Assembly (NCBI GenBank): GCA_026260175.1
Contig: JAKCWW010001117.1
Coordinates: forward strand, 25,703 to 80,801
DNA length: 55,099 nt
Direction: 5' to 3'
From: Reticulitermes lucifugus
Taxonomy: Eukaryota > Arthropoda > Insecta > Blattodea > Rhinotermitidae
The notes beneath the pieces are model-generated. The model saw nothing but the letters and a program-made list of their open reading frames with translations. It searched no databases and was not told where the DNA came from. Position 1 is the first letter of the stretch. Each line of letters starts with the position of its first letter. The position numbers and the translations under genes are program-made. Shown one piece after another: positions 35,101 to 46,900 of the stretch.

Positions 35101-38100
35101 TGTGGATGTGTCAGACATTACATCACCTTACAAAGGAATGCTTCAAGAGAATGCTGTGGGTGCATTGCAAGAATTGTGTATGACCAATGAAATACAGGTT
35201 CCAGAGTACACAGTGATTGGTGATGAGGGTCCACCACATGCAAAGCAGTTTACTATCATGTGCCAGGTTTCGAAACTTAACGAATCAGGTAGGTTCATAC
35301 CTTCACGAAAGAACTGCTCTTGCAGTAGTACCACACATAGAATTACCATATGCTTATGCTGCTGTTTTCAAGTTCCTGCAGTCTGCAAGTGAGAAATTAG
35401 GCAGACACAATAGGAGGATTCATAAATTCTGTTTCTTGTGGTGAAATGAAACATCCCTTGTGATTCACACACTTTTTTCTTCTTTAAGTGGTTGCAACAC
35501 AATAAATTATATAACATTCTCGCTCCTTTAAAGAGTGCCCTAATGTAAGCTCAGAATTACTGATGACTTCTTAATGCCATCACCTCACACATGGAAGAAT
35601 TTGACAGTGACTTTTAGGACAAAAGACGTGCAAGAAGTAAGGTTCCCTAGTCATAAAAATTAAATCAGAAGCTATTACAACTTTAAATTTAGCTTATTTC
35701 TTCCACTGAAGTATCATTATTTCTCAGCATAATCCCCAAGCATATTGATGCAGTTGTCTGTCCTTGGCATAAGTCTAAAAGGGCAGACAGTATAAATCAG
35801 GCTCTTGCATTTATAGCCATTCATGAATAGTCATTTTCACTTCCTTATTAATGTGGAAATGGTAATGTCTCAAGTGGTAATTCGGTTTTCCAGAATCAGT
35901 TCTCCACTGGTGCTCCATTTACATCCATCACTAATGTGCCAGGCTGATCAGTGCCGTCATCATCGTGGATGTTTGTTTCGCCATTTTGAAAGCCTCTGCA
36001 TCATTTTCTGACATGGTGTACTCTCATTATGCCACCAACTTACACCTCTGTCAATTGGCAATGAATTTCAATGGGGGAAACTTGTTTCACCGAACTGAAT
36101 CACAGGACTATCTTTACAGGATCAAGTTGCCAGTGTTATTGCCATTAAATATCAACTTATTCCATGAATAGTATCTTACTCTTGCACCATCTGTTGCATG
36201 TTACCCCTACTACAAGTGCTACCTTCTACCAAAAAACAAATACTTGATTAACACATAGGTTACTTTCCAGGGAACTGTACTTTATTCAACATGCTTGGTA
36301 TTTGTATTTGAGGGGAACATGGTTGTGTATACTCGTAACTGTAGTCAAGTTTTAGTATACCATGTAAAAAAAAAAACTTGCAAAGTGTGGAGTTTATTTC
36401 TGTTCTGAATATTTTACCTCTCACCCATGTTCAGCATGCTTTCTTTACAACAGTGGACTTTTTTCCCAGGATGACACAGTAACCATAAAATGCTGCTGCC
36501 CACATTTGTCACACACATGGAGAATTCTGTAGAGAATCGTGCAAGTTGGTGAGTGGCCCAGGCAGTCTGGGATGTTCACTGCCTTCTGTAACACTTTACA
36601 GAAGTCTCCCTGTATTATGATGCTTGTATGTGTTCCTTGTATAATAGCCTTGCGTTGATCTACCTAAATAATTTTAGTATAAATGATTTTTGAAAGCACC
36701 TTGTATTTCATTGACTGCAGGAAAGTTTGGCTGTACTAAAGTTGCATTTGAATGCTTTATTTTAGCAGTTGCTCGTACCAAGAAGCAAGCCAAGCAGCAG
36801 GCAGCCTTTAGAATGTTGAACAGGCTCAAAACATCACTTGCAGATGTGCTCACCGTGACGGCTAGTGATAAAGGAGATACCGTATCAGAAAAAGTTTGTA
36901 CAGTTATTATAAGCACTCATTATGCGATGCATATTTGGAAAATTTGTAGTACTGCAGGAAATCTTAGAAACTGCTTGTTTTGTTAAATAATTTTATAGTT
37001 CTCTTTTAAAGCAAATCGAGCCGTCTTCTCTGACATGGTTTGACAATTTGATTTGTGTGTTTTGGCATGTTAGCAAAATTGCAAGACGCGATTATTAGCT
37101 TTGTCATATCTGTCGTCCGTCGGCATGGAACAACTCAGCTACCACTGGACGGATTTTCATAAAATTTGATACTTGCGTATTTTTCGAAACCCTGTCAAGA
37201 AAATTCAAGTTTCATTAAAATGTGGCAAGTATAACGGGTACTTCACTGAAGACTTACGTGCATTTATGTTAACACCTTGTTGAATTCTTCTTAGAAGAAG
37301 AAATGTTTCAGACAAAAGTTGTAGAGAGAATCAAAACACACATTTTATGTTCAATAACTTCTTCCCAAAAATTATGCTGTTTATGAGATAATGTGGAAAA
37401 ATATGGTAGAACCAGACAGGCCACAGATGACAATATAATACGGCGCATGCGCTTTGCATGCTGGATAACTAAGGCTACAGACACACACTCAGAATAAGTA
37501 ATACGTATTGCTTTCCCACAGTAACAATGGTTATGCAAACGCATCTCAATGTTACATTTATACATACACTGCTTAAGTTTTGGTTGTGTTTATGTTTCAT
37601 GGAGATACTATGTTTCAAGAATTTTGCTGGCCCATTTCCATTATGTCATTCAAAACCTAGGGAGTGACAGTAAACCTCAGGCAGGGTATTGAACTGTGAA
37701 TTCAGTATGCTTGAGTGGTAGTTGCTGAGTGTGGTGATATAACTTTTTATTTTGATGCTGCTAAAGTGTGAACGGTAGTTTGATTTACAACCTTTGGAAA
37801 CTGTGTTGTTCATAGAAAGAAAATGTTGACCCCCATGCTGAGGTAGCAGTAAGCAAGTATAAAGAATTGGGAACACTTGCCAGCAACCCCCGCAAAGTAA
37901 TTATTGGCCAGAAGATATCAGAGTACCATCTAATGCAGAAAAGTCTTCAGGGTGCACTACTGGACAGGCTTAAGGTAGGGTAATTGTACATTTTGCTTGA
38001 AAACTAATGAATGCCTGTCATATGTACAGCTGTGACTGGTAGCAGTACTGCTATTACCATATCTCATCATGCCCCTGCACATTTATTGTCCCTCAGATTG

Positions 38101-41100
38101 TAAGATATTCTTTGCCTCTTATGGAACCTGATGTTATACTGGGTGCGGCGGAGGAAACGCATGTTTTTCGAATGGCTAGTACTCGGCAAGGAGGAGGGTG
38201 GGGGATTTCNNNNNNNNNNNNNNNNNNNNNNNNNNNNNNNNNNNNNNNNNNNNNNNNNNNNNNNNNNNNNNNNNNNNNNNNNNNNNNNNNNNNNNNNNNN
38301 NNNNNNNNNNNNNNNNNNNNNNNNNNNNNNNNNTTCAGCGCCTTTTCCGTAAACAGTTCAATGTGGAGCGCCGTGGAAACATCCCTGATCGTAACACAAT
38401 ACTCAGGTGGGTTGATGCGTGGAGGACAACAGGGTCTGTGATGAAGAGGAAACCACCTGGCCTTACCGCGTCTGTGCGTACCCCTGAAAACGTTGAGAGA
38501 GTGAGATTGGCAGTTCTCAGAAGCCCGAGGCGTTCTGCTCAGCGCCAAGCTTTAGCTTTGCGGATGTCAGATCGGTCCGTATGTCGCATCCTACACAAAC
38601 ACTTAAAATTTCATCCATACAAGATAATGATAGTGCAAAAGCTGCTCCAAGGAGATTTCACGCAACGAAGAGAATTTTCTGAGACAATGCTCTGCATTCT
38701 TGATGAAGATACGGTAATAATGATGAGTGACGAAGCACATTTCCAGTTACATGGGACTGTGAACAAACAAAACTGTAGGTACTGGGTGGCGGAGAACCCA
38801 CGACAGCTACACCAAAGACCTCTCCATAGCACAAAAGTAACAGTGTGGTGCGGCGTTGCCAAATTTAGGATCGTTGGCCCTTATTGTTTTGAAGAGGGGG
38901 ATACCTCAGTTACAGTGACTTCGGCGCGCTATGTCGAAATGCTTAACAATTTCCTGCTTCCAGAACTGCGCAGACGAAGGGTCAATATGCGGCAAATGTG
39001 GTTCCAACAGGATGGTGCCATGGCACACACAGCGAGAGCATCGATGCAGGTGGTTCGTGGCATGTTTCCCCAACACGTCATCTCCCGTTTCGGTGATATC
39101 CCTTGGCCGCCTCGCTCCCCTGACCTGTCCGTATGTGACTATTTTTTGTGGGGTTACCTCAAATCAAAGGTCTACAGAAACAAACCACGCAACATCCAGG
39201 AACTGAAAGATTCCATTCGCCAGGAAATTGCTACTGTGGGGGAAGAAATGTTGGGAAGAGCAATGCAGAATTTCAAGGAGAGGCTGCAAGAGTGCGTACA
39301 GAAGGAAGGGCGTCACTTGACGGACGTTATGTTTCGGAAGTAATTCAAAAATATTCAACAAAAACTGCATTGTAAAACCTTTCTTTTTGTGTAATTAAAA
39401 TTTTTTAAACTTGAAAATCAACTGAGTTATTGTTATTTGAAAAACATGCGTTTCCTCTGCTGAACCCTGTATTACCATATTCACAAAGGGCTACCTGTTG
39501 TTGAACCCTATCTTGCGCCACTGTAGCCAGTCCAAACCCACATCCTGTTTCTTTAAGATGTAAGCAATGTAAGCATCTGTCTCTTGCCTTCAGATGATAT
39601 AAAATTCTGTCTGCATTTCTTACTGGTCCCATACATGCTACATGTCTTGCCACTCTTACCATCCATGTATTATTTGGTGAAGAATATGAATTAAAAAACT
39701 CTTCACTTCATAATACTTCATAATATAAGAGGCCCAACCTTTCAGTGATCTCTGAAATGGTGCTTCATCAGTCTTTGTTGATATATTTTTGCAAATTTTC
39801 TCCATGTTTTCATCTGTGTGCCCTATGGAGGGATGGCCTGAATGCTTGTAATCTTCACCCAAAGTTGCCCCATGTTTGGATTGAGAAAACTACTCATAAG
39901 TGTTTGTTGTCTGCATTGCATTATCACTGAAAAGTGTTTAGAGCATTTCATGCATTTCCAATGCACTTTTCCAGTGTTTGGTGCAAAAGGTACTGGAAAT
40001 GCATTGTTTATTCAAATCAGCCATTAAAAAATTGCAGATTTCTCTTAACATGCGTAACAGTAAAAACACAATGAGAAGCAATGCAGAGGGTTATGGCTGC
40101 AAAACTGAATAACTAATTGAGAAGATATTTATACTATGGCAACCAGTGTCACAAAGCTGTACTGCTTGCTGTCCTTGGTTCTAGTGGCAAGTTTTGTGAA
40201 CTTTTGGATATGTCTTTTATATGTGAGGCTAAATGCAGAGCTCAGATGGTAAGTCACCTCTCACTTAGTGCTCCATTTGGGGTCCAGATGGCATGAACAC
40301 TTGAATGGTTATATAACCATTATTCTGACTTTATCATTCTGATTGTTCTTGCTGACTGGGAGCTGCAGTGTAATGAACTCCAAGTCCCCTACAGCTACGT
40401 ACACATACCTATATTTGCACATCATAGAGTCAGAAGTCATGGGCAGCTGTTCTTGTGGTGGGGGCCTGCAGTGACATTGCCATTGATGTCCTAGAGTGGT
40501 AACTTCTCTGACATATTTCCTGAGATCAGGTTGTGGTGGAGGATTGGCACAGACTTTGGGATGTACATTTTCTTTCAAAACAACTTTTATACTTTATAAG
40601 AATATAAACTGTGAGATATACCTTCTTTTAACAACAGAATTGGCTGTAATCTTTGTCACATAAGTGTTGAAACAGTTTTGCTACTAATGACAGATCTTTG
40701 AAATATTGGGCATTTACAGTCTGTGTCATGGTTTATGTATAGGTTTGTAATGCTTTGTATTTGTTGGAAATAGATGGGGGACAAAGAGCTGGTCGAGGAG
40801 GCAAGTTGTGACCCAATGGATGTGCTCAAAAGAATTCTGGAGGATCTAAACTTGGATGCTAATTTTAATGGTGTTGCAGCAGACAAACCAGGTTAGTGTG
40901 ATCTTACGCAGTTCTCAACTTTCCTTAATTTATTAATGTGTGTATTTGGGTTTATGTATATACATATATACCAGTACAGTCACATCAGGAGATGGCAGCA
41001 GTGTGAGCAGGTAGACAGTATGAATAACGCTGCAGCCAAGTGCCAGGTGAACACCAGTATGATGTTATATGCTTCATGTTCTGCACATTCGCACCATTTT

Positions 41101-41489
41101 TTATTTAATTACCCTCATGGTATTAGTTGGAGTACAGTTTATGAAGCTTCTTCAGTGTGCAGTTTTCTCATTTCTCCCATTGCTTCCTCTCATACATCGG
41201 GAATTTTTTTTGTCACCAGGCATATAAGTGATGATAAAAAGCTATGCCCTTTATTTATATGTTTTGTATGTGTAGAATGTTGCATTCTTTGAAATACCTG
41301 TCTTTAACAAGATTTTTTAAAGAGCGTGTTCATGTAGTGTCTATACACTCTTCAGGACAGTCTATAATTCTCCTGTCCATGTCTACAAGCCCCGAGTCTG
41401 TAATGTTTGGGATTGGCGAAACAGAGGAGGATGCTTGCAAGATGGCAGCGACAAACGCACTGGAGCACCTCAAACTCATGACTGCCTGA
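32193..41489 (+). CDS. Triple dsRNA-binding-domain protein of the Loquacious/R2D2/TARBP2/PRKRA family, six exons
   Basis: Exons assembled from conserved protein and GT/AG sites: 32193-32349, 34986-35288, 36766-36893, 37816-37974, 40774-40891 and 41323-41489. Intron phases are 1,1,0,0,1, giving 343 residues. dsRBD1 (about 8-75) starts [10 protein letters not shown] and ends with [15 protein letters not shown]. dsRBD2 (about 106-176) has [21 protein letters not shown] and [15 protein letters not shown]. dsRBD3 (about 261-341) lacks the KK-K RNA-contact motif and ends [17 protein letters not shown], as in protein-binding third domains that contact Dicer. Family members partner Dicer in small-RNA processing or Argonaute loading in the cytoplasm. 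dsRBD2 lacks the tryptophan I expect in Loqs/TARBP2, so R2D2 or a PRKRA-like paralog is possible. The exon 3 acceptor is a NAGNAG (36766 or 36769, one residue different). The exon 3 donor (AAA then GTTTGT) is weak. Exon 6 could instead begin at the AG before GACAGTC, but the longer form restores a beta strand. Introns hold transposons. Poly(A) signals AATAAA occur at 41542 and 41907. Confidence 0.88.
32637..32652. repeat. (TA)n microsatellite in intron 1 of the dsRNA-binding gene
   Basis: Short TA run after a GTGTGT stretch. Confidence 0.9.
33805..33990 (+). mobile_element. SINE, third family, in intron 1 of the dsRNA-binding gene
   Basis: Opposite-strand relative of the 4697 copy; shares the AACAGAAATGA stretch, the central domain and the TTTACCTTTAC end. 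5' truncated. Confidence 0.72.
34375..34690 (+). mobile_element. LINE 3'-end fragment in intron 1 of the dsRNA-binding gene
   Basis: Plus-strand remnant containing [19 protein letters not shown], matching the downstream part of the RWAGHVARMG LINE C-terminal region. Several frameshifts. Confidence 0.55.
35690..36060 (-). pseudogene. Internally deleted mariner/SETMAR-type transposase remnant
   Basis: Read on the minus strand, the 3' part gives [15 protein letters not shown] and then [11 protein letters not shown] with a stop, the classic C terminus of a mariner transposase. Upstream, decayed residues near 35880-35960 resemble the N-terminal region (ENRITT-like), so the catalytic core is deleted. 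It lies in intron 2 of the dsRNA-binding gene, antisense. Ends not defined. Confidence 0.6.
37120..37450 (-). repeat. Dispersed repeat, copy 2, in intron 3 of the dsRNA-binding gene
   Basis: Opposite-strand relative of 11840-12180: CACTGGACGGATTTTCATAAA, ACATTTTATGTTC, TTATGAGATAATGTGG and CAGACAGGCCACA. Similarity is patchy but ordered over about 330 bases. Confidence 0.55.
38210..38333. other. Assembly gap (124 N)
   Basis: Run of N inside the mariner-like element, hiding the transposase start and N terminus. Confidence 1.
38334..39343 (+). CDS. Mariner-like transposase, 5' end hidden in N gap
   Basis: Open frame of about 336 residues after the gap; the start codon must lie in the missing bases. 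It would cut and join element ends at TA dinucleotides. Seen: an N-terminal helix-turn-helix region ([36 protein letters not shown]), then the RNase H-like core with catalytic acidic residues in [20 protein letters not shown] and [17 protein letters not shown]. Forty-one residues separate the second and third aspartates, so it is DD41D rather than the DD34D of classical mariner or DD34E of Tc1. The frame ends in TAA shortly before the 3' inverted repeat. All three catalytic residues are intact. Activity cannot be judged without the masked N terminus. Confidence 0.9.
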
Positions 41490-41994
41490 GATACTGAAAC
41501 GACTAATTCTTAAGGTGCTACTCATGTGGCTGACTTTGAAAAATAAATTACATACATCAGTATAAGATGATTTCAGCTAATTTTGAATGAATTAGGTATT
41601 TTCATGAGTCATAAGTAAGTGTGCAATGTCTGTCCTTACCATTACTAGTCCCTTATGAACATTGATTATACTTAATGCAGGCTGAATTATTTTGTTTAAG
41701 GGATGCCTTTGTCTCTGTAAAGATGACTGAGATGGTAATTCATTTGATACATAGAATATTCTAAAAGTATAACAAATGTTGGCAGAAGTTATGCTATATG
41801 CCTAGATCAATTCACCTATTTTGTGTGTTTCCTTAACATTGTGAATGCACTGAGACATATTTTGGGTTATTTTGTAACTATTGTTTCTAAGGTTTGCACT
41901 GTCCATAATAAAAACATTGGATTCTTTATGAAATTACGGATTTATTTATGTCTGGCAGTATAGTGTAAATTCACATTAACTAGCCAGCTAACTC

Positions 41995-42495
41995 TGTAGA
42001 TTTGAGTCCTTGAGAAGCTCATAGTTCCTCAGCTTGTCAAGAAATTTCCATTTTATGGAACCATATGTTTCATGATCATGTGCACAAGAGCCTGCCACTA
42101 CTCCCTGTCCTGAGCCAGATGAATCCAGTCCACACCCTCCTGTCCTATTTCTTTTCAGATTCATTTTAGGATCTTTCCATCTATACCAGTGTTTCTAAAA
42201 TGGTGTCTGTCCCTCACATTTACCTACCAAAACTCTAGGCATTTTTCTTCTCTCCTGTGTATGCCACATGTCCCACCCATCTCAACCTTGATTTCATTAT
42301 CCTAATAATATTTGCAAGGAGTACAAACCACAAAATTCTGAATTATACAGTTTTCTGCTTCCTTCTGTTACATTCACAATCTTGGGTCCAAATTTTCTTC
42401 AGCACCCTCAGTCTGTGTTCTGCCCTGATTGTGAGAGGCCAAGTTTCACACCCCTACAAACAAAGGCAAAATTATAGTTTTGTACATTTTAATAA
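41995..42495 (-). mobile_element. LINE 3'-end fragment between the two convergent genes
   Basis: The longest copy of this LINE end. Reading on the minus strand: VKLGLSQSGQNTD, FGPKIVNVTEG, RWVGHVAYTGEKKNA, then a tail matching the GGTTCCATAAA...TTTC block. Frameshifted and not functional. It may lie within the 3' untranslated or flanking DNA of Bap55 or the dsRNA-binding gene. Confidence 0.65.
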
Positions 42496-43944
42496 TTTGT
42501 GCTTTACATAGGAGATGGAAAGACAGTGGAAGATAAACTGAATGGTAGCAAACAAATTCATATTCACTGTCATTCAAAAATGGTTTGTCATCTAAGAATC
42601 GTAGATATTTTCTCCATTAAATTCTCAAAACTATTTTATTTAAAACATATGGAGCAAGTAAGATCATTATAATTAACTTCTTGAGAAATTTGTTTTTGTT
42701 CTGAAAGGTGAACTATGAAACTTTTATAGCCTTAAGAATGATTGGATTTGTTCTCATATCTTTCATTTTCCAATGAATTACATACTTTACCCAGTACATG
42801 ACACTCTGTCTTCAAACAACTTAAAATTCATGGAAAAATGACACTCCCTGTCCAGTTTTAATACTGAGTCATATTTTCTATGTCACTATTAACCCAATTT
42901 TAGGACCATGAAATTATGTATTTGTAAAACAAGCTCATCAGAGTTGTTCCTTCTTCTTTCATCATCCCAATTTTCATTTCATTATGCTGACAGAGCATGC
43001 TGCCTTCAGGTTCTTACAGTATTCAGCAAAGTTTGATACTACTCATATTAAACAAGAGCCAAGTTACACTACAGTATATGTATTCAGAAACTTGTGTGGT
43101 CATACTGCAATCTGTGTTCGCCACATGATCATCCATGCTTTAAGTTCAATAAAACTGTACCACTTAACCTCGAACAGGTTTCTCTCAACTGTCCTGACCT
43201 CTCACGTGGTGATTTCATGCACAACTTCTAAATGCTAATAATAAGATATATCGGGAATCGATATGGGCAGAATTTCCAAATTCACTTGGCTGATTCATTT
43301 TGTGGAACATTCCATTTGTGTTAATTCCTTGTATTTCTTTCATAAACTTTTTGAAGGCACACATTTTACTAAAAATGAACACACAGTACCAATATAGAAT
43401 AATGCAGTTTCAAGTGTTTTTATTTCATAACTGTACTTTTCAGAGGGGGGGGGGTGCTGAGATATGAGACCTGAAATGGGAGAAAGTGTGTACATCAAGA
43501 CAGTTACAGACATTAAAATCAATAAGGTAATTTTACCAGGTACAATATATATCACTAATCACAACATATGAAATATCAAGTGATAAGCAATGCATCTATG
43601 TCCCAGTGATCCAAGTTTCAGTGAAAGGCTATATTAATAACATGTAAAGGTATAAAAATGTTAAAAGATCCCCTGTACCAAACACCAGCTGGGGAGGGGA
43701 GGGGGGCAGCATGGAAGTTAAGCTCTGCATTGTTCTTTGATGTTTGCAGTCTTATGTGTGAAGATCTGATACATTTCATGTGATTTTAACCTTGGGGACA
43801 GTAAACTCTGCATCCATTGGATGTGAAGCTGGACATGCCCAAAGACTATATTAGATACAGTACAAATGTTCAGTGAAAGGCAAATTTGCATTTGCTTTAT
43901 TCCTGTCATTGTTGAACTAGTCAATGTTTAAAACACACAGAACT
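42496..43944. other. No coding region; 3' flank of Bap55
   Basis: Contains two candidate minus-strand poly(A) signals and G-runs at 43442 and 43690. Short frames are unrecognised. Confidence 0.55.
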
Positions 43945-46900
43945 TCATGGACACTTCCTCTCCACCTGTCCTTTGCCCCCCTCTTCATATTCCTGACTTG
44001 ATATCCACATCTGTTGGAAAGTCCCAATGGATGCCAAAATTGAGCCCCCAATCCATGCACCAAACCGGCGTTCAGCACAACCATTGGCACTGATCAGCTT
44101 TAGACGCATACTGGATGGGATCCGCACAGACAGATCTCGGTTCAAACGCTCTGGAAATCCCTGCACAATAATATTACCAATGTCAAGCTGTTCAGCAGAG
44201 TGATTGTAATCCAACTGGAAACATGTAGGACAATAGTAAGAAGAAATAAAAATCCAAAAAAGGAGAAACTGAGTAACAGCGTTACTGATATTAAGATATG
44301 CTCCAGAAAGAGGACATTATAATAACCAGATATATGAAAGACTACTGCAGTTCCTCTTGTTATCTTGACTTTTGTACTTGTCTGTATTATAGGTGACCAA
44401 AATTATTTACTTTGAACTGTTTATCTGCAGTGATAAATGTGTTGATATTTAGAGCAAGGACCACCATTTCAAAGAATAAATGGATTACTAAAATACTTAT
44501 CATAATATGGGTCCATAAACATTTATCTATCTGAATATTGACAGTTGTCATCAGACAACACTAGAAAGAGCCTTGCTATTCTTGCAGACAGTGAAATACA
44601 GTTGTTTCAAGATGGTAGAATACCTAGTAACTTATTGAACACATGTATCACATAAAAATAAACACTGCCAAGATTACATACATACATATCCAGGGTACAA
44701 CAGTGAAAAGATCAAACATTCAAGTGAAAATCCTCAAATTAATCACATTATATATAAAGACTCAGTTTGTACCTCACAGAGGGAACAGAGTGTTTCCATC
44801 ATAAAGACTAATCACTGTTGACTGTAAAAATCACAGGGAACTTATTAACAGGAGCTATTTAAAGTTAAACCTGGTGGTACGTATAGTTACCACTAATCTT
44901 TCAATGGTTAACTGAGATATGTGTTAAAAGCAAAGTCCTACCTGCAGGAAAGAATTACCACCAGTCACCACAACACTGCCATACAGTGCAGGCCGAACAT
45001 CCACATCACACATGCCCACACTGGTCGTCACAATGTGACCTACTCCAAGCATAGTGTTGCCCACCAGTCCACCTCGCATCTGAACCACACTGGGATCAAA
45101 GAGTGCCTCAGGGATACGGAAACGCTCGCTGCCAAAGTCCTACACAACATTGCAAATTACAAAATTAAATATTTTAACAAAAGGAAGCCTAGTGAGGCAG
45201 GAATACAAACAATTCTGCCAAAGACCAATACAGACATATGTGACCAGCATACATTAATAGAAAGCAAATGCGAAGAACTTCGCATGATCATATTGGTAAA
45301 GGCACATATGTAATGTATGGACTGAGGGACATAAAGCACTGTTTTTCAGCCTTCAGTGTTTTTGGGTAAAATGAGTGAATAAGCTTTACAAAAGTACAGT
45401 TTCATCAACCATCACAGATCTTCTGAGTGAATGGATTTTGATGATGATTCATATTAAGAAGTTATATGTAAATTATACATATGATGATGTGTTCCGTCAA
45501 AATTAGCTCTGATAACTTTCTATTGGAAATTGGCATCTTTAAAGAAATAAAACGAAATATAGGCTAAAAATAGGCCCACAAATTTAAGTAAGTACATGGC
45601 AGCAGATCTCAAAGATTCAATAATGCACTGCAAATACTGATGTCCTGCAGGGTTTCTACATGTTATGCATTGATTCCCATTGGCTTCAAGATTGGATTTC
45701 AACTGAAGCAGTATTTATGTTCATATATATTTTCCCATATTCATATTTCAGAGAAAAATTGTACCCTTTGTTAATGTAAACTTTTTATGTGTATTTTTCA
45801 TAAGCCAACATCAATGAAGAAAATGGATAATCTGCAAATTTATATTTAAATATGTGAAACATGCTTATCTGTCACATGCTGTGAACTTTCCTTAGTCAGG
45901 TGGAGCTCAGTCACAGCCCGTGCAGGCAACTCTCATTATCCACATCTTTATTTCAGCCTTCCACCTTTATACCTGCACCACCTGAGTCATATTATAGTGA
46001 TGACCCACCTACCCAGTAACTCCTCCAGTCATTGTCAAAAGAGATCTAGCCCCGTTCATAGTTAAGATTTATGAATTTTTAAATTATACACTGTAATGTG
46101 TTTATTTTCTTTGTGTTCTGCATAATTATTTGTGTCTCAATATTAAAGTTGTAGTGCTGTTTAATTTGATCCTGAATGATCAAAATCTTGCACATTTTAT
46201 ATAACATACTGTATAAGTCACCTACCGGTATATACTGTGCAGAAGTGAGTATTATCAGGTTCTTACTTGGTGGTAGCCATTCGGGAACTCATAGTGCACG
46301 GTGGGTATGGAAGAAACGGTCTTTTCATCGTAGGGGGTCTCTGACACCTGCAGCACACTGGCCTGGAAGTCCTGCACAACTTTCTTGGTCATGTAATTGT
46401 GCCATGACGTCGTAACTTCTGGCACACGTTTCTTAACCCACCGAGCTTTCTCTCGTTCTTTCACCACCTCCTTACTGCCAATCAGGTATGATGGCACCAC
46501 CTCAATATCATTCTCCTGCAAAAATCTTTCTGTTCTAAACGTGTAGGAGGTTCACATATGTTTAGGGGAATGGTTGATTCATTCTTAGGTTAGAATTATG
46601 ATAAATTCAGTCAAAACACAACAATTTATTCTATTATTTGCAACTAAATGTTTTGGCCTAAAAGGCCTTCATCAAGTTGAACACAAGAATAAAAGAATAT
46701 ATACAGAGTTTATATGTGACATCTCAAAAACCTCACAATTTATATTGTTATGTGGGTATGCATAACATGGGAAGAACAGCCTTGGGAATAGAATTTGTAT
46801 AACTGTGTTTATAGTTTTAAAAACACTGGGTCAAGAATATATCAATATAAAAATACATAATAATGTTAAAAGGTAGAATCAGTAGAAGTGTAGGTAATCC

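Larger units (their letters stand above)
38137..39471 (+). mobile_element. Mariner-like (DD41D-type) DNA transposon with both terminal inverted repeats
   Basis: TA duplications (38137-38138 and 39470-39471) flank terminal inverted repeats of about 33 bp (38139-38172 and 39436-39469), sharing GAGGAAACGCATGTTTTTC. The element carries one transposase frame and an assembly gap of 124 N (38210-38333). It sits in intron 4 of the dsRNA-binding gene, same strand, and interrupts an older minus-strand LINE fragment present on both sides. Apart from the gap the coding frame is open, suggesting a fairly recent insertion. Confidence 0.9.
38070..39700 (-). mobile_element. LINE 3'-end fragment split by the mariner insertion
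   Basis: Minus-strand reading at 39475-39690 gives recognisable pieces of a widespread insect LINE C-terminal region ([32 protein letters not shown]). The same coding end continues left of the mariner at about 38070-38136 with a GGTTCCATAAG block seen in the copy near 25360. Many frameshifts. Confidence refers to the family link and the split. Confidence 0.65.

Noticed and set aside
37246..37270. CTGAAGA near 37250 as a hammerhead core
   Set aside because: No GAAA at the required spacing and no helix II.
39740..39790. CTGATGA-like motif on the minus strand as another hammerhead
   Set aside because: Followed by GAAAG rather than GAAAC, without helix II complementarity or AC...GT helix III.
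44161..44214. N-terminal extension of Bap55 exon 4 (open frame continues upstream)
   Set aside because: Residues before [10 protein letters not shown] are not conserved, and a good acceptor TTATTGTGCAG ends at 44161.
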